Notes under the pieces: generated by a model | Databases searched by the model: none | What the model was told of the DNA's origin: nothing | The model's input: the letters and a program-made list of their open reading frames with translations, nothing else | Made by a program: the position numbers and the translations under genes | Source of the DNA: Chloroflexota bacterium | Lineage (GTDB): Bacteria > Chloroflexota > Anaerolineae > Caldilineales > Caldilineaceae | Length of the DNA stretch: 64,000 nucleotides | Assembly (NCBI GenBank): GCA_016861025.1 | Contig: BOKO01000019.1 | Span: 52,229 to 116,228 of the forward strand | Direction: 5' to 3' | Part shown: in pieces, positions 51,619-59,249 of the stretch | Layout of the letters: each line of letters starts with the position of its first letter | How positions within the stretch are numbered: the first letter of the stretch is position 1

Positions 51619-51665
51619 GTAGATTCGGCTTCCAGCCGGACGCTTTCGGTCGGCCACGCTGTCAC
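51619..51665 (-). repeat. Partial inverted copy of the 66-bp element
   Basis: The reverse complement matches the second half of the 66-bp elements at 50383 and 50540 (GCGTCCGGCTGGAAGC core), with several mismatches. Confidence 0.6.
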
Positions 51666-51676
51666 TTTGTTCCGAA

Positions 51677-51709
51677 ACTTTCCCGGAAGCTCTGAGCTTC
51701 CGGGAAGGT
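51677..51709. repeat. Hairpin between the paralogous coiled-coil genes
   Basis: TTCCCGGAAGCTC (51680-51692) and GAGCTTCCGGGAA (51694-51706) are perfect complements around one base, extended to 16 bp with a G-U pair. It lies just after the stop of the 51731-52612 gene on the minus strand. There is no T tract. Confidence 0.6.
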
Positions 51710-51730
51710 CGGTTCCCATAACCTTGCGTT

Positions 51731-52612
51731 TCAGTCGGTCGCCGGTTGTTCCGCGACGCTGTTCGACGCCCGATCGACGCCGGAGAGCGCGTACAACTGG
51801 GTGATCAGTTCTTCGTCCGCCACCGTCGGCAGCGGTGCGTCGAGACCGGCTGCTTGCTGCGCCTGGAGACGGCCGCGTTCGTCGGCGATGCGCACCTCGC
51901 GTTCGACCTCGGTGAGCAGGCTCTGCACCAACGTCTCGGCCTCGGCGAGCGCAGTGGCCGCGGCGTTGTTTGCGCCGGGCAGTGCGGCCGGCTGACTCTG
52001 CAGCAGGCGCAGGTGGGCGAATTTGGCGTCGAGCAAGTCGAGCGATGCGCGCATGTTGGCGACATTCTGCCGCGCCAGCCGCAGCGCGGTTTCGGCGCGG
52101 TCGGCCGTCTCCAGTTGAATGCGTCGGCTCTCTTCCAACACGCGCAGCCGTTCCTGGATGGCGGTGTATTCGGTGATCTTGCCCTGCGCGTATGCCCTGA
52201 GGTCGGCTGGCTGCCAGGTCTTGCCATCCAGCGTGATCGCCTGACCCGCTTCGACCATGGCGGCAAGTTGACCCAACTGAGTCTTGGCGCGCGCCTCGAC
52301 GGTGTGCAGGGCGGCCAGCTTTTCGTCGAGCAACCTGGCGTCGACGCGGCTGGTGACGGCAAGCGTTTCCAGACGGGCGATGTCCTCTTCAGCGACGCGA
52401 ATGGCGTCCAGCGCCTGTTGACGCAGCACGGCCTCCTTGCCCAGCAGCGCGTCGATGCGATCCTCCACATCCGCCGCCACCACACCGGCGCGGGCGACCC
52501 AGCGCGCCAGCGCGTCCGGCGGCGCTGCCACCCACACGATTACGCCTGTCAGCCCCAGCAGGACGAGCAGGCTCAACGCCACACTGAGAATAGATTTCGT
52601 GAGCTTGTCCAT
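51731..52612 (-). CDS. Membrane-anchored coiled-coil protein, paralogue A
   Basis: A 293-residue protein with an N-terminal membrane helix (about residues 7-29, SILSVALSLLVLLGLTGVIVWV) and long coiled-coil helices (about 45-125 and 150-260). It shares a recognisable central block with the downstream paralogue (DGKTWQPADLRAYAQGKITE against DGVTLHDAQIENYATQKMME), so the pair arose by duplication. I chose ATG 52612 (MDKLTKS); the frame extends to 52708 but the added residues are not membrane-protein-like. Function is unknown. Both face the same way, with a hairpin and a partial repeat between them. Confidence 0.72.
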   Translation of the reverse strand: MDKLTKSILSVALSLLVLLGLTGVIVWVAAPPDALARWVARAGVVAADVEDRIDALLGKEAVLRQQALDAIRVAEEDIARLETLAVTSRVDARLLDEKLAALHTVEARAKTQLGQLAAMVEAGQAITLDGKTWQPADLRAYAQGKITEYTAIQERLRVLEESRRIQLETADRAETALRLARQNVANMRASLDLLDAKFAHLRLLQSQPAALPGANNAAATALAEAETLVQSLLTEVEREVRIADERGRLQAQQAAGLDAPLPTVADEELITQLYALSGVDRASNSVAEQPATD

Positions 52613-52764
52613 AGGTCTTGTGTCCTCTTCTGAACTTGAACGGTTTCTTGTTTGCAAGGCGACGCAGCCTTCGATTGAAATCGAGGCTGAAAGCTGAAGT
52701 CGGCTCAAGCCGACTGGACGTCGTCTGGCATGGGGCTATTTCAGATTGGGACAAAGTTTGTTTT

Positions 52765-52821
52765 GTAGGTCATCGCCTCCGGCGTGACGTGCGCTATGTC
52801 ACGCCGGAGGCGATGACCTAC
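52765..52821. repeat. Perfect 24-bp inverted repeat, dispersed family
   Basis: Arms 52765-52788 and 52798-52821 are exact reverse complements around GTGCGCTAT. The same 24-mer, whole or diverged, occurs at 35471, 50383, 50540 and 50614. It lies in the 285-bp gap between the coiled-coil gene and the DUF4258 gene and may be a REP/MITE-like element. Confidence 0.85.
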
Positions 52822-52897
52822 GGCATGCGCCCCAAACTTGAAATACACCCGTCTGTCATCAACTACATGACAGTGCGACCGGAGACGCCAATCCCCC

Positions 52898-53365
52898 TCA
52901 TGCCAGGGGCGATGACCTGCGGGTGCACCCTCGCTCCTCAGCCAGCTTGCGTCGGATCGTGCGCATCCCGTGGCGACGATTGCGCCAGACCGTGATGACT
53001 TTGGTCTGCGTTGGCGTCAGGATCACGGCGGCGCCGCGCAGATGACCGCAGCGTCTGAGCTCCTCGGCGGGCAGGTCGCGGTCGCCCAGGAAATAGATCA
53101 CGGCGTCGGCGGCGTAGAAGCGGCGGCCATAGCGCAACACCACCTCAATGTCCGCTTCCGACAGCCCCCGCTGACAGATGCGCAGGTGGGCGTGCGTGGT
53201 GAGCTGCACCGCGATCTGAGGCTGTGTGCGCTGCGGGCGAGGCTGTGCTTGCGGTCGGCGTGGCTCTTCCCTTGACCACGCCTCGGTCATCCATTCCGTT
53301 GCCTCCTCCCAGTCCGCCGGCGTTGCGTAGCGCACGCCGCACCTGTGCGCCAGTTGTCTGCTCAT
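52898..53365 (-). CDS. DUF4258-like protein
   Basis: A 155-residue protein whose second half resembles DUF4258, a small RelE-like fold: THAHLRICQRGLSEADIEVVLRYGRRF...VIYFLGDRDL...TKVITVWRNRR. The N-terminal ~65 residues are Pro/Arg/Gln-rich and probably disordered. ATG 53365 (MSRQLAH) has AAGGAAGG upstream and replaces the longer frame to 53578. Function is unknown; some DUF4258 proteins occur in toxin-antitoxin-like settings, but no partner antitoxin gene is seen next to it. Confidence 0.65.
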   Translation of the reverse strand: MSRQLAHRCGVRYATPADWEEATEWMTEAWSREEPRRPQAQPRPQRTQPQIAVQLTTHAHLRICQRGLSEADIEVVLRYGRRFYAADAVIYFLGDRDLPAEELRRCGHLRGAAVILTPTQTKVITVWRNRRHGMRTIRRKLAEERGCTRRSSPLA

Positions 53366-53630
53366 GGTTGCCTTCCTTTCCACCGGTCGCGCCGGTTGAA
53401 TCACTTCCGTTTCGACGTCTCCAGCATGACACGGTTGGGCGGGATAGGGCGCCGATTTGTCGCCAGATTCGCAAACACGCCGTTTGCGCCACATCAGCAA
53501 CCTGGCGACAAATCGACTGCACTTCAGCCAGGCCATGCTTGAATGAAGGCAAAGGGCGCACGGAAAAGGTTGACGCAAGCACGCGGCGGCGCAGAGATGC
53601 GCAGAGGAAGTGCAAGTAAGGAGCTAAACC

Positions 53631-54038
53631 ATGAAGTGGATACGAAGATGGCTGATCCGACTGCTGGTGATGGTCGTGTTGGTGGGCGCAGTGCGCCACG
53701 CTTATGTGAACGGTATGGCGGCGTCCGCTTGGCATTCATTCGAGCAAAGTGTGATGCGCCGGACTCTAGAAATCGCCGCCGCTCAAGATGTGAATGATTG
53801 GCAGGCGCGGCTTTGGCAGCAGCCTGCGCAGAAGGTGTTTGCGTGGCTCTGGGCGCGCAGTTCCCCACTTGATCGGGAGGCGCTGCGCAGGTATTGGCGT
53901 TTGCGCCAGCTCGACGACCAGGCGCAAACGAGCGGCGCACTGCTCACCACTGAGCGTATGTCGATATTTGAGGAGGGGGCGCCACTGCTGCCGTTCCCGG
54001 AGAGCGACCGTTCGCCATTGCCGGCGATTGGCAGATGA
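53631..54038 (+). CDS. Small single-helix membrane protein
   Basis: A 135-residue protein with a basic start (MKWIRRWLIRLL) and one membrane helix (about residues 8-24). The helical, Trp- and Gln-rich rest may sit at the membrane surface (DVNDWQARLWQQPAQKVFAWLWARSS). AAGGAG lies 8 nt before the ATG. I do not recognise a family. It begins the plus-strand set that leads to the RT-Cas1 operon, so it may be part of it. Confidence 0.55.
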   Translation: MKWIRRWLIRLLVMVVLVGAVRHAYVNGMAASAWHSFEQSVMRRTLEIAAAQDVNDWQARLWQQPAQKVFAWLWARSSPLDREALRRYWRLRQLDDQAQTSGALLTTERMSIFEEGAPLLPFPESDRSPLPAIGR

Positions 54039-54047
54039 GACGCGCAA

Positions 54048-54418
54048 CGGAATGGGCAGGGTTCAGCGTAGCGGCGGTTCGCAACCGCCGGCAGCGGGAC
54101 GGAGGCGGTTGGGCGAGCGCACAACGGAATGGGCGGGGTTCGGCGTAGCGGCGGTTCGCAACCGCCGGTTCTCGGTGTCGGGACGGAGATGGTTGGGCGA
54201 GCGCACAACGGAATGGGCGGGGTTCGGCGTAGCGGCGGTTCGCAACCGCCGGTTCTCGGTGTCGGGACGGAGATGGTTGGACGAGCGCACAACTGCGAGC
54301 GGCGTCTACGGTTTGGGCGGAGTTCGGCGTAGCGGCGGTTCGCAACCGCCGGTTCCCGGTGGCGGGGCGGAGGTGGTTGGACGAGCGCACAACTGCGAGC
54401 GGCGTCTACGGAATGGGC
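54048..54418 (+). repeat. Tandem repeat array with internal hairpins
   Basis: Four units begin GGAATGGGC (or a variant) at about 54048, 54126, 54210 and 54310, with a partial fifth at 54410. Periods are 78, 84, 100 and 100 bp. Each full unit holds the palindromic GCGGCGGTTCGCAACCGCC. The last two units gained a 16-bp piece, TGCGAGCGGCGTCTAC, which recurs inverted at 59253 and 59341. It fills the 397-bp gap 54039-54435, with no gene. Confidence 0.85.
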
Positions 54419-54435
54419 ACGGGAGGAGGAATCCG

Positions 54436-54681
54436 ATGAAATCGAATATGACGACCACACACACGCTGACGCCAGGCTGGCGACGGGCTGCACCCGTGTT
54501 GCTGGTCTGGTTATTGACGTTGCTGCGCGCGGCGACGCTGGTCTTATTCCTGACGCAGCGCGGCGGCGCCATCCGTTGGCTGCTAGGCAAGGCGTTGACC
54601 TGCCTGACCGTGATCGTTATAGCGATCTTGCTGCTGGGCGGCGCGTTGCTGTGGGGGCTGTGGCAGTGGCTTGTGCTCTGA
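54436..54681 (+). CDS. Small two-helix membrane protein
   Basis: An 81-residue protein: a polar start, then two hydrophobic helices (about residues 19-37, LLVWLLTLLRAATLVLFL, and 50-78, LTCLTVIVIAILLLGGALLWGLWQWL). GGAGGAGGAATCC lies just before ATG 54436, a strong ribosome site that supports it as a real gene. The longer open frame upstream is merely repeat sequence. No family is recognised. It lies 149 bp upstream of the DUF697 gene in the same orientation. Confidence 0.6.
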   Translation: MKSNMTTTHTLTPGWRRAAPVLLVWLLTLLRAATLVLFLTQRGGAIRWLLGKALTCLTVIVIAILLLGGALLWGLWQWLVL

Positions 54682-54830
54682 ATGACGCCGCTGCCGACGC
54701 CGGGTCGCCGCGTTGCGGAGATGCGCAAAGGCAAAACAATCGGCGATGTAGGCGTTTCCATGCGTGGTCTTTGTGGCATTGCGCCTCTGCGGCAGAGACA
54801 AGGATGGCAACAAAGAGGGAGTAAACGGTC

Positions 54831-56189
54831 ATGCAGTCAAACGCAAGAGGGGAAGGTTTTTCCGAGATGGCGCGCACAGCGGCGGCGTCGCTGGCGGAAG
54901 AGATGGGGCGGCCCGGCGATGCCAATGTTGCTTTTGGGCGCAGCGGATTGGGGGCGTGGGAGGCGGGCGGTTTTGGCAACGAAGACCATGAGTCGGTTGC
55001 GCCGTTGATCGTGTGCAGCCGCTCAGAATGTCTGCCGCGCCGCTTTCTGGCTTCACTACGGCGACAGCCGTTGCTGCCGTCGAACGCGGCGATGGTGCGG
55101 CGCGAAGGTCTGTTTACGCTGGTGTGGCTGGCGCCCTGCGCGTGGACTGCCGATGAGCCTGCGCCGACCGACCAGAGCAGCGACGCCGACGATTGGGCGC
55201 GGCGCAATGACGGGGCGACGACTGAAACGATGTGGGAGGGCATGGCGCCCGACTTGGCGCAGGCGGACGATCCGTTTGCCCGCCTGCTGCCCACCTGGCG
55301 CACGGCGGCGTGTGCGCTGTTGCTGGCTTCCGCCGCCGATGGCTGGGGCGCCGCCGATGTGACGGCGTTTTTCCGGCTGCGTCATGCCGGTCCTCCGCTG
55401 ATCCCCGTCGTGGTGTGCGAGACGACGGCGGAGACCCAGGCAGCCGCAACCGCGGAGTTGCGCAATCGCCTGCATCACGCACTGGGTGTTGCGCCGTCGA
55501 TCATCGTCGCCGCAGCGGATCCCGTCGGCGCCGCCAATGACGGCAGCGATGACGCCAACGATGATGGCTATGCCCTGCTGCTGCGCCGCATCCTGGCGTA
55601 TGCGCCGACGGCGGCAGGCGCGTTGGGCAGCGAGGCGCCCCGGTTGCGACGGCAGGCGGCGGCGACGACGATTCGCACAACGGCGTGGCTGACGGCGCTG
55701 GTCGGGCTGGAGCCGGCCCCGCTGGTTGATCTGCCGGTGCAACTGGTGATGCAGCGGCGCATGGCGCATACGCTTGCCGCCATCTACGGACAACCGCCGC
55801 CTGGTTTGGTGAGCGGTGAAGGCGTGGGGCTGCTCAGCGCCGGGCTGGCGCTGCGCTACGCCACCCAGCAGTTGGTGCGGCTGGCGCCCGGCGTCGGCTG
55901 GCTGTTGAGCGGCGTGCTGAGCGGCGTGAGCACCTGGCTGTTGGGGCGCACCCTGCTGTTGCACTATAGCCAGGCGTTGCCTATGGCAGCGGTGGTCGAA
56001 CGCACCGGCGCCCTTTGCCGGGCACGCGGCGCCGATCTCGTGAAGTGGGCGTTGACCAGTCTGCGCCGCGTGCGCGTGCCGCGCACGGTCAGGCGCCACC
56101 CTGCAGATGGGCGCCAGGCGGATGAACGCAGTGTGGAGATTCCCATCCTGTGTGCGGATGAACTGGATTCAAGCGGAGGCGCACTGTGA
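54831..56189 (+). CDS. DUF697-like membrane protein coupled to the RT
   Basis: A 452-residue protein. The C-terminal third (about 280-400) resembles DUF697, the membrane region found at the end of some small GTPases: ALVGLEPAPLVDLPVQLVMQRRMAHTLAAIYG, then LLSAGLALRYATQQLVRLAPGVGWLLSGVLSG. The N-terminal part resembles a degraded G domain: hydrophobic strands such as APLIVCSRSE, LFTLVWLAP and PLIPVVVCETT are spaced as in GTPases, but no GxxxxGK(S/T) P-loop or NKxD is present. Its stop overlaps the RT start (GTGA), so the two are translated together. The role in spacer acquisition is unknown. GAGGGAG precedes the ATG. Confidence 0.68.
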   Translation: MQSNARGEGFSEMARTAAASLAEEMGRPGDANVAFGRSGLGAWEAGGFGNEDHESVAPLIVCSRSECLPRRFLASLRRQPLLPSNAAMVRREGLFTLVWLAPCAWTADEPAPTDQSSDADDWARRNDGATTETMWEGMAPDLAQADDPFARLLPTWRTAACALLLASAADGWGAADVTAFFRLRHAGPPLIPVVVCETTAETQAAATAELRNRLHHALGVAPSIIVAAADPVGAANDGSDDANDDGYALLLRRILAYAPTAAGALGSEAPRLRRQAAATTIRTTAWLTALVGLEPAPLVDLPVQLVMQRRMAHTLAAIYGQPPPGLVSGEGVGLLSAGLALRYATQQLVRLAPGVGWLLSGVLSGVSTWLLGRTLLLHYSQALPMAAVVERTGALCRARGADLVKWALTSLRRVRVPRTVRRHPADGRQADERSVEIPILCADELDSSGGAL

Positions 56190-57202
56190 AAGCGCTATGG
56201 CAGTGGCTACAGACCAGAGCGGGCATTGCGCCGCGCGACCAGGCGACGATGACGTGCTACGCGCCGCCCAAGACGCCGCAAACCGCCGCGCCGCTGGACA
56301 TTGCCCGCAGCGATGCGATGGCGGTCGCGCCGCCGGTCACGCAGTCCCAGCCGCCGGAGCGCTTGTTCACGCACGCGGCGCTGCACCAGGCGTGGCGCGC
56401 CGTCAAACAGGCAAAGGGCGGCCCCGGCGTCGATGGCGTGACGATTGCCCAATTTGAAGCCCGGCTAGACGAAGAGCTGATGGCCCTGCAGGCGGAACTG
56501 ACGGCGGGCGCCTATCGCCCGCGCCCGCTGCGGCAGGTGCTGGTGCCCAAAGCCGGCGAAGGGATGCGCGGGCTGGCGATCTGGGCGCTGCGCGACCGCG
56601 TGGCGCAGCGCGTGGTCTATGACCTGATCGCACCGGTCTTTGAGCCGCACTTTCTGCCGTGCAGCTTTGGCTATCGCCCTGGGCTGGGGGTGGAACAGGC
56701 CGTGCAGCGGGTGATCGACCATCGCAATGCCAATCTACGCTGGGTGGTGGACGCCGACATCATGCACTGCTTCGATGCGATCGACAGTCGGCGTCTCTTT
56801 GGCATGGTGCGCCAGCGGGTGCGCGACCGGCTGGTGTTGCGCTATATCGAGCAGTGGCTGCAGGTGCAGTTGTTGAGCAGCCTGGACGGCAAACCGCGTC
56901 GCGCCGGCGCCAGCCAGGGCAGCGTGCTTTCGCCGCTGCTGGCGAATATCTATCTGCACTCCCTCGATCAGGCGCTGACTGCGCGCGGTCTGGCATTGGT
57001 GCGTTACGCCGACGATTTTGTGATCTGCTGCCGACGCCGCGCCGACGCCCAGTCTGCACTCTCGCAGGCGCAAGCCGCCTTGCAGCGGCTGGGGCTGGAA
57101 TTGCACCCGCAGAAGACGCAGATCGTCCATTTCGACCAGGGCTTCGCCTGGCTGGGACATTTCTTTATCCGCAACGAGTGTCATCGATTGGCGGGAGGGT
57201 GA
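56186..57202 (+). CDS. Group II-like reverse transcriptase, palm only
   Basis: A 338-residue reverse transcriptase starting at GTG 56186. The RT blocks are present: PGVDGVTIAQFE, FGYRPGLGVEQAV, VVDADIMHCFDAID (first Asp), GASQGSVLSPLLANIYLHSLD, the catalytic RYADDFVICC (YADD at 274-277), LELHPQKTQIVHF and FAWLGHFF. It ends directly after block 7, so there is no thumb/X domain or endonuclease. The N-terminal ~55 residues are an unusual proline-rich lead. It belongs to the RTs that accompany type III Cas1. It lies 110 bp before cas1, separated by an inverted repeat instead of being fused. Confidence 0.92.
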   Translation: MKALWQWLQTRAGIAPRDQATMTCYAPPKTPQTAAPLDIARSDAMAVAPPVTQSQPPERLFTHAALHQAWRAVKQAKGGPGVDGVTIAQFEARLDEELMALQAELTAGAYRPRPLRQVLVPKAGEGMRGLAIWALRDRVAQRVVYDLIAPVFEPHFLPCSFGYRPGLGVEQAVQRVIDHRNANLRWVVDADIMHCFDAIDSRRLFGMVRQRVRDRLVLRYIEQWLQVQLLSSLDGKPRRAGASQGSVLSPLLANIYLHSLDQALTARGLALVRYADDFVICCRRRADAQSALSQAQAALQRLGLELHPQKTQIVHFDQGFAWLGHFFIRNECHRLAGG

Positions 57203-57212
57203 AATAGATTGT

Positions 57213-57287
57213 GTGGTGCGTGTTGCGTGGTGCGTGATCGGGCAAGTCGCACGTAACACGCAATACGCAATACGGAACACGCACCAC
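57213..57287. repeat. Inverted repeat between RT and cas1
   Basis: GTGGTGCGTGTT (57213-57224) is the complement of AACACGCACCAC (57276-57287), with further CGTAACACGCAATACGCAAT-like words between. It is related to the element at 35311-35366. It starts 10 bp after the RT stop. Confidence 0.7.
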
Positions 57288-57312
57288 GATTCACGATCGA
57301 AAGGTGAAAATC

Positions 57313-58341
57313 ATGACGGTACTCTATGTGCGTGAACCGGGCACAGTTGTCCGGCGGGAGGCGGAGCGGGTGGAGGTGACGCGCACCGACCCCAAGACGC
57401 GGCGAACCCAGGTGCTGAGCGCGCTGCCGATCCACGAGATCGAGCAGGTTGTGCTTTTTGGCAACGTCCAACTGACCACGCAGGCGGCGGCGTTGCTGTT
57501 GCAGCACGAGATCGACGTCATCTTTCTCAGCCAGAGCGGCGGCTATCGTGGGCGGCTGCAGAAGGATGGCTCAAAGCTGGCGCAGTTGCGTCACAAACAG
57601 CTGCGCGCCGCGGACGACGCGCGCGCCGCCTTGCGCCTGGCGATTGCGATTGTGCAGGCGAAGCTCAATCACCAGCGCATCCTGCTCGAATTGCTGAGCG
57701 CCCAGGTCGATGCAAAGCTGGCGAAGTCGTTCACGGCGGCGGCGGCGGGCGTGGCGCAGATAGGGCGCAGTGTGAGCAGCGCGGCCACGCTCGACGCCGC
57801 GCGCGGTTTCGAGGGCAAGGGCAGCGCGCTCTATTTTGGCGCGCTGCGCAGTCTGCTGACGCCGGCATGGAGCTTTGAGGGGCGCAAGTATTATCCGCCG
57901 CCCGATCCCTTCAACGCGCTGCTGAGCTTTGGCTATGCGCTGCTGCAAAAGGACATCGAAAGCACGGTGCAGCGCGTCGGGCTTGATCCTTATGTCGGTG
58001 CGCTGCACGCGCTGGAGGCAGGGCGCCCTTCGCTGGTGCTCGACCTGATGGAGGAGTTCCGCCCGCTGGTGGTCGATTACGCTATGCTCGACCTGGTGTT
58101 GCGCGGCAAAATTGCGCCGCAGGAATTCACCTTCACGGGCCGCAGCGAACGCCCGGTCGAGATCGGCGAGCGGTTGATGCCGCGCGTGGTGGGGGCATAC
58201 GAGACGCGCGCCGACGATGTAGTGGCGCACAAGCCGAGCGGGGCGCGCCAGCGGCTGCGCTATTGCTACGAGCTGCAGACGCGCGCCTACGCACGCGTGG
58301 TGAACGGCGAGCAGACAACGTTTGTGGGGGTGCTGGCATGA
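57313..58341 (+). CDS. cas1: Cas1 integrase
   Basis: A 342-residue Cas1, the metal-dependent integrase that inserts new spacers together with Cas2. It has the N-terminal beta domain (LYVREPGTVVRREAERVEVTR...LPIHEIEQVVLFGNVQLTTQA). The catalytic residues are Glu167 in GFEGKGSALYF, His232 in VGALHALEAGRPS, and Glu in LDLMEEFRPLVVD (247/248). ATG 57313 is used; a GTG nine bases upstream is possible. The stop overlaps the next gene by 4 nt (ATGA), coupling translation to the RNase H gene. Confidence 0.95.
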   Translation: MTVLYVREPGTVVRREAERVEVTRTDPKTRRTQVLSALPIHEIEQVVLFGNVQLTTQAAALLLQHEIDVIFLSQSGGYRGRLQKDGSKLAQLRHKQLRAADDARAALRLAIAIVQAKLNHQRILLELLSAQVDAKLAKSFTAAAAGVAQIGRSVSSAATLDAARGFEGKGSALYFGALRSLLTPAWSFEGRKYYPPPDPFNALLSFGYALLQKDIESTVQRVGLDPYVGALHALEAGRPSLVLDLMEEFRPLVVDYAMLDLVLRGKIAPQEFTFTGRSERPVEIGERLMPRVVGAYETRADDVVAHKPSGARQRLRYCYELQTRAYARVVNGEQTTFVGVLA

Positions 58342-58844
58342 GTTGGCGACGCTGGTTGGCGGGGCAGTTGCCGCGTATCTGGGTCTTTTGTGACGGCGGG
58401 TTGGGCGCGCTGCCGGAGACCAACCCGGCCGCGCCGCATCCGCTCTCCGTGCGCATGGGCGCCGGCTGTGGCGCATTGGTGCGCCGCGACGATGGTGCAG
58501 TGATCGACTGGGCGTGGCGCGCGCTGCCGCCGGTGACGAACAACGAGGCGGAGTATGCCGGGCTGCTGTTGGGCGCCGAGCTGGCGTTGCGGCAGCGCGC
58601 CCGCCTGACCGTCTTCGTGCTGGACAGCGAGGTGGTGGTCGGTCAGATGACCGGGCGTTTTGGGGTGCAAAGCGCGGCGCTGCGCACCTGGCGCCGCCGC
58701 GCACAGAAGATGGTCGCAGCGTTGCCAGCGGTCGAATATCGGCTGGCGCCGCGCGCGTGGAACAGTCTGGCGGACGCGCTGGCGCGGCAGGCGGGGCTGC
58801 CGTGGGAGGCGGTGCGCGCGTATTTGGAGAAGGGGGATTCGTGA
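58338..58844 (+). CDS. RNase H type I protein within the cas1-cas2 operon
   Basis: A 168-residue protein with the complete RNase HI active-site pattern: Asp19 (FCDGG), Glu72 (TNNEAEYAGLL), Asp96 (VLDSEVVV) and Asp146 (NSLADALARQA). Strand order and spacing agree with RNase HI, apart from a roughly 15-residue loop after the first strand. The family cuts the RNA strand of RNA-DNA hybrids. The ATG overlaps the cas1 stop and cas2 follows 40 bp later, so it is embedded in the adaptation operon with the RT. Inference: it removes template RNA after the RT copies it, giving DNA for spacer integration. A general housekeeping RNase H placed here by chance is less likely given the overlap. Confidence 0.9.
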   Translation: MSWRRWLAGQLPRIWVFCDGGLGALPETNPAAPHPLSVRMGAGCGALVRRDDGAVIDWAWRALPPVTNNEAEYAGLLLGAELALRQRARLTVFVLDSEVVVGQMTGRFGVQSAALRTWRRRAQKMVAALPAVEYRLAPRAWNSLADALARQAGLPWEAVRAYLEKGDS

Positions 58845-58884
58845 GTTGTGAATTGTGACTTGTGACTGATCGGAGGCAATGACA

Positions 58885-59244
58885 ATGGCAAAGGGGCGCG
58901 GCGGGAAGGATGGGGAGCGACAGCGTGCAATCGAGCCAGGCGAAAGCCTGACCGTGCGCAACCGTCGGCGCTGGTTTGTCGTCAGCTATGACATTCCCGA
59001 CGACCGACGCCGCACAAAGGTGATGAAGACGTTGAACGGCTTTGGCAAGCGCGTGCAGTACAGCGTCTTCGAGTGCGACCTGAAGCAAGCCGACCTGGAG
59101 AGGCTGTGCGCCCTCCTGCGCCGGCTGATCGACGAACGCCAGGACGATGTGCGCATCTACGGGTTGTGTGATGTGTGCGTTGACAAGGTGGTGATGTTGG
59201 GGTTGGCGCAACGCCACGCGTCACGGGCGTATGTAGTGGTGTAA
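58885..59244 (+). CDS. cas2: Cas2
   Basis: A 119-residue Cas2, the partner of Cas1 in spacer integration. It has the ferredoxin-like start RRWFVVSYDIPDDRRRTKVMKTLNGFGKRVQYSVFEC, with the conserved Asp in YDIPDD, followed by VRIYGLCDVC. A charged N-terminal lead of about 23 residues (KGRGGKDGERQRAIEPGESL) is longer than in most Cas2. ATG 58885 is preferred, since GGAGG lies 8 nt upstream; ATG 58879 would sit almost on it. It is the last gene of the adaptation operon. Confidence 0.93.
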   Translation: MAKGRGGKDGERQRAIEPGESLTVRNRRRWFVVSYDIPDDRRRTKVMKTLNGFGKRVQYSVFECDLKQADLERLCALLRRLIDERQDDVRIYGLCDVCVDKVVMLGLAQRHASRAYVVV

Positions 59245-59249
59245 ATTCG

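Noticed and set aside
50629..52633. Plus-strand frames opposite the two coiled-coil genes
   Set aside because: The minus-strand frames have membrane helices, coiled coils, ribosome sites and are paralogous to each other; the plus frames have none of these.
52898..53365. Toxin-antitoxin pair
   Set aside because: The DUF4258-like fold alone is not enough and no small antitoxin gene overlaps or adjoins it.
56186..57202. RT as part of a mobile group II intron
   Set aside because: No maturase thumb, no endonuclease, and no domain V/VI-like structure noticed downstream; the gene is coupled to its upstream neighbour and followed by cas1.
57571..59217. 548-codon minus-strand open frame opposite cas1, RNase H and cas2
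   Set aside because: All three plus-strand genes are recognised families; the antisense frame is low-complexity Arg/Ala/Pro sequence.
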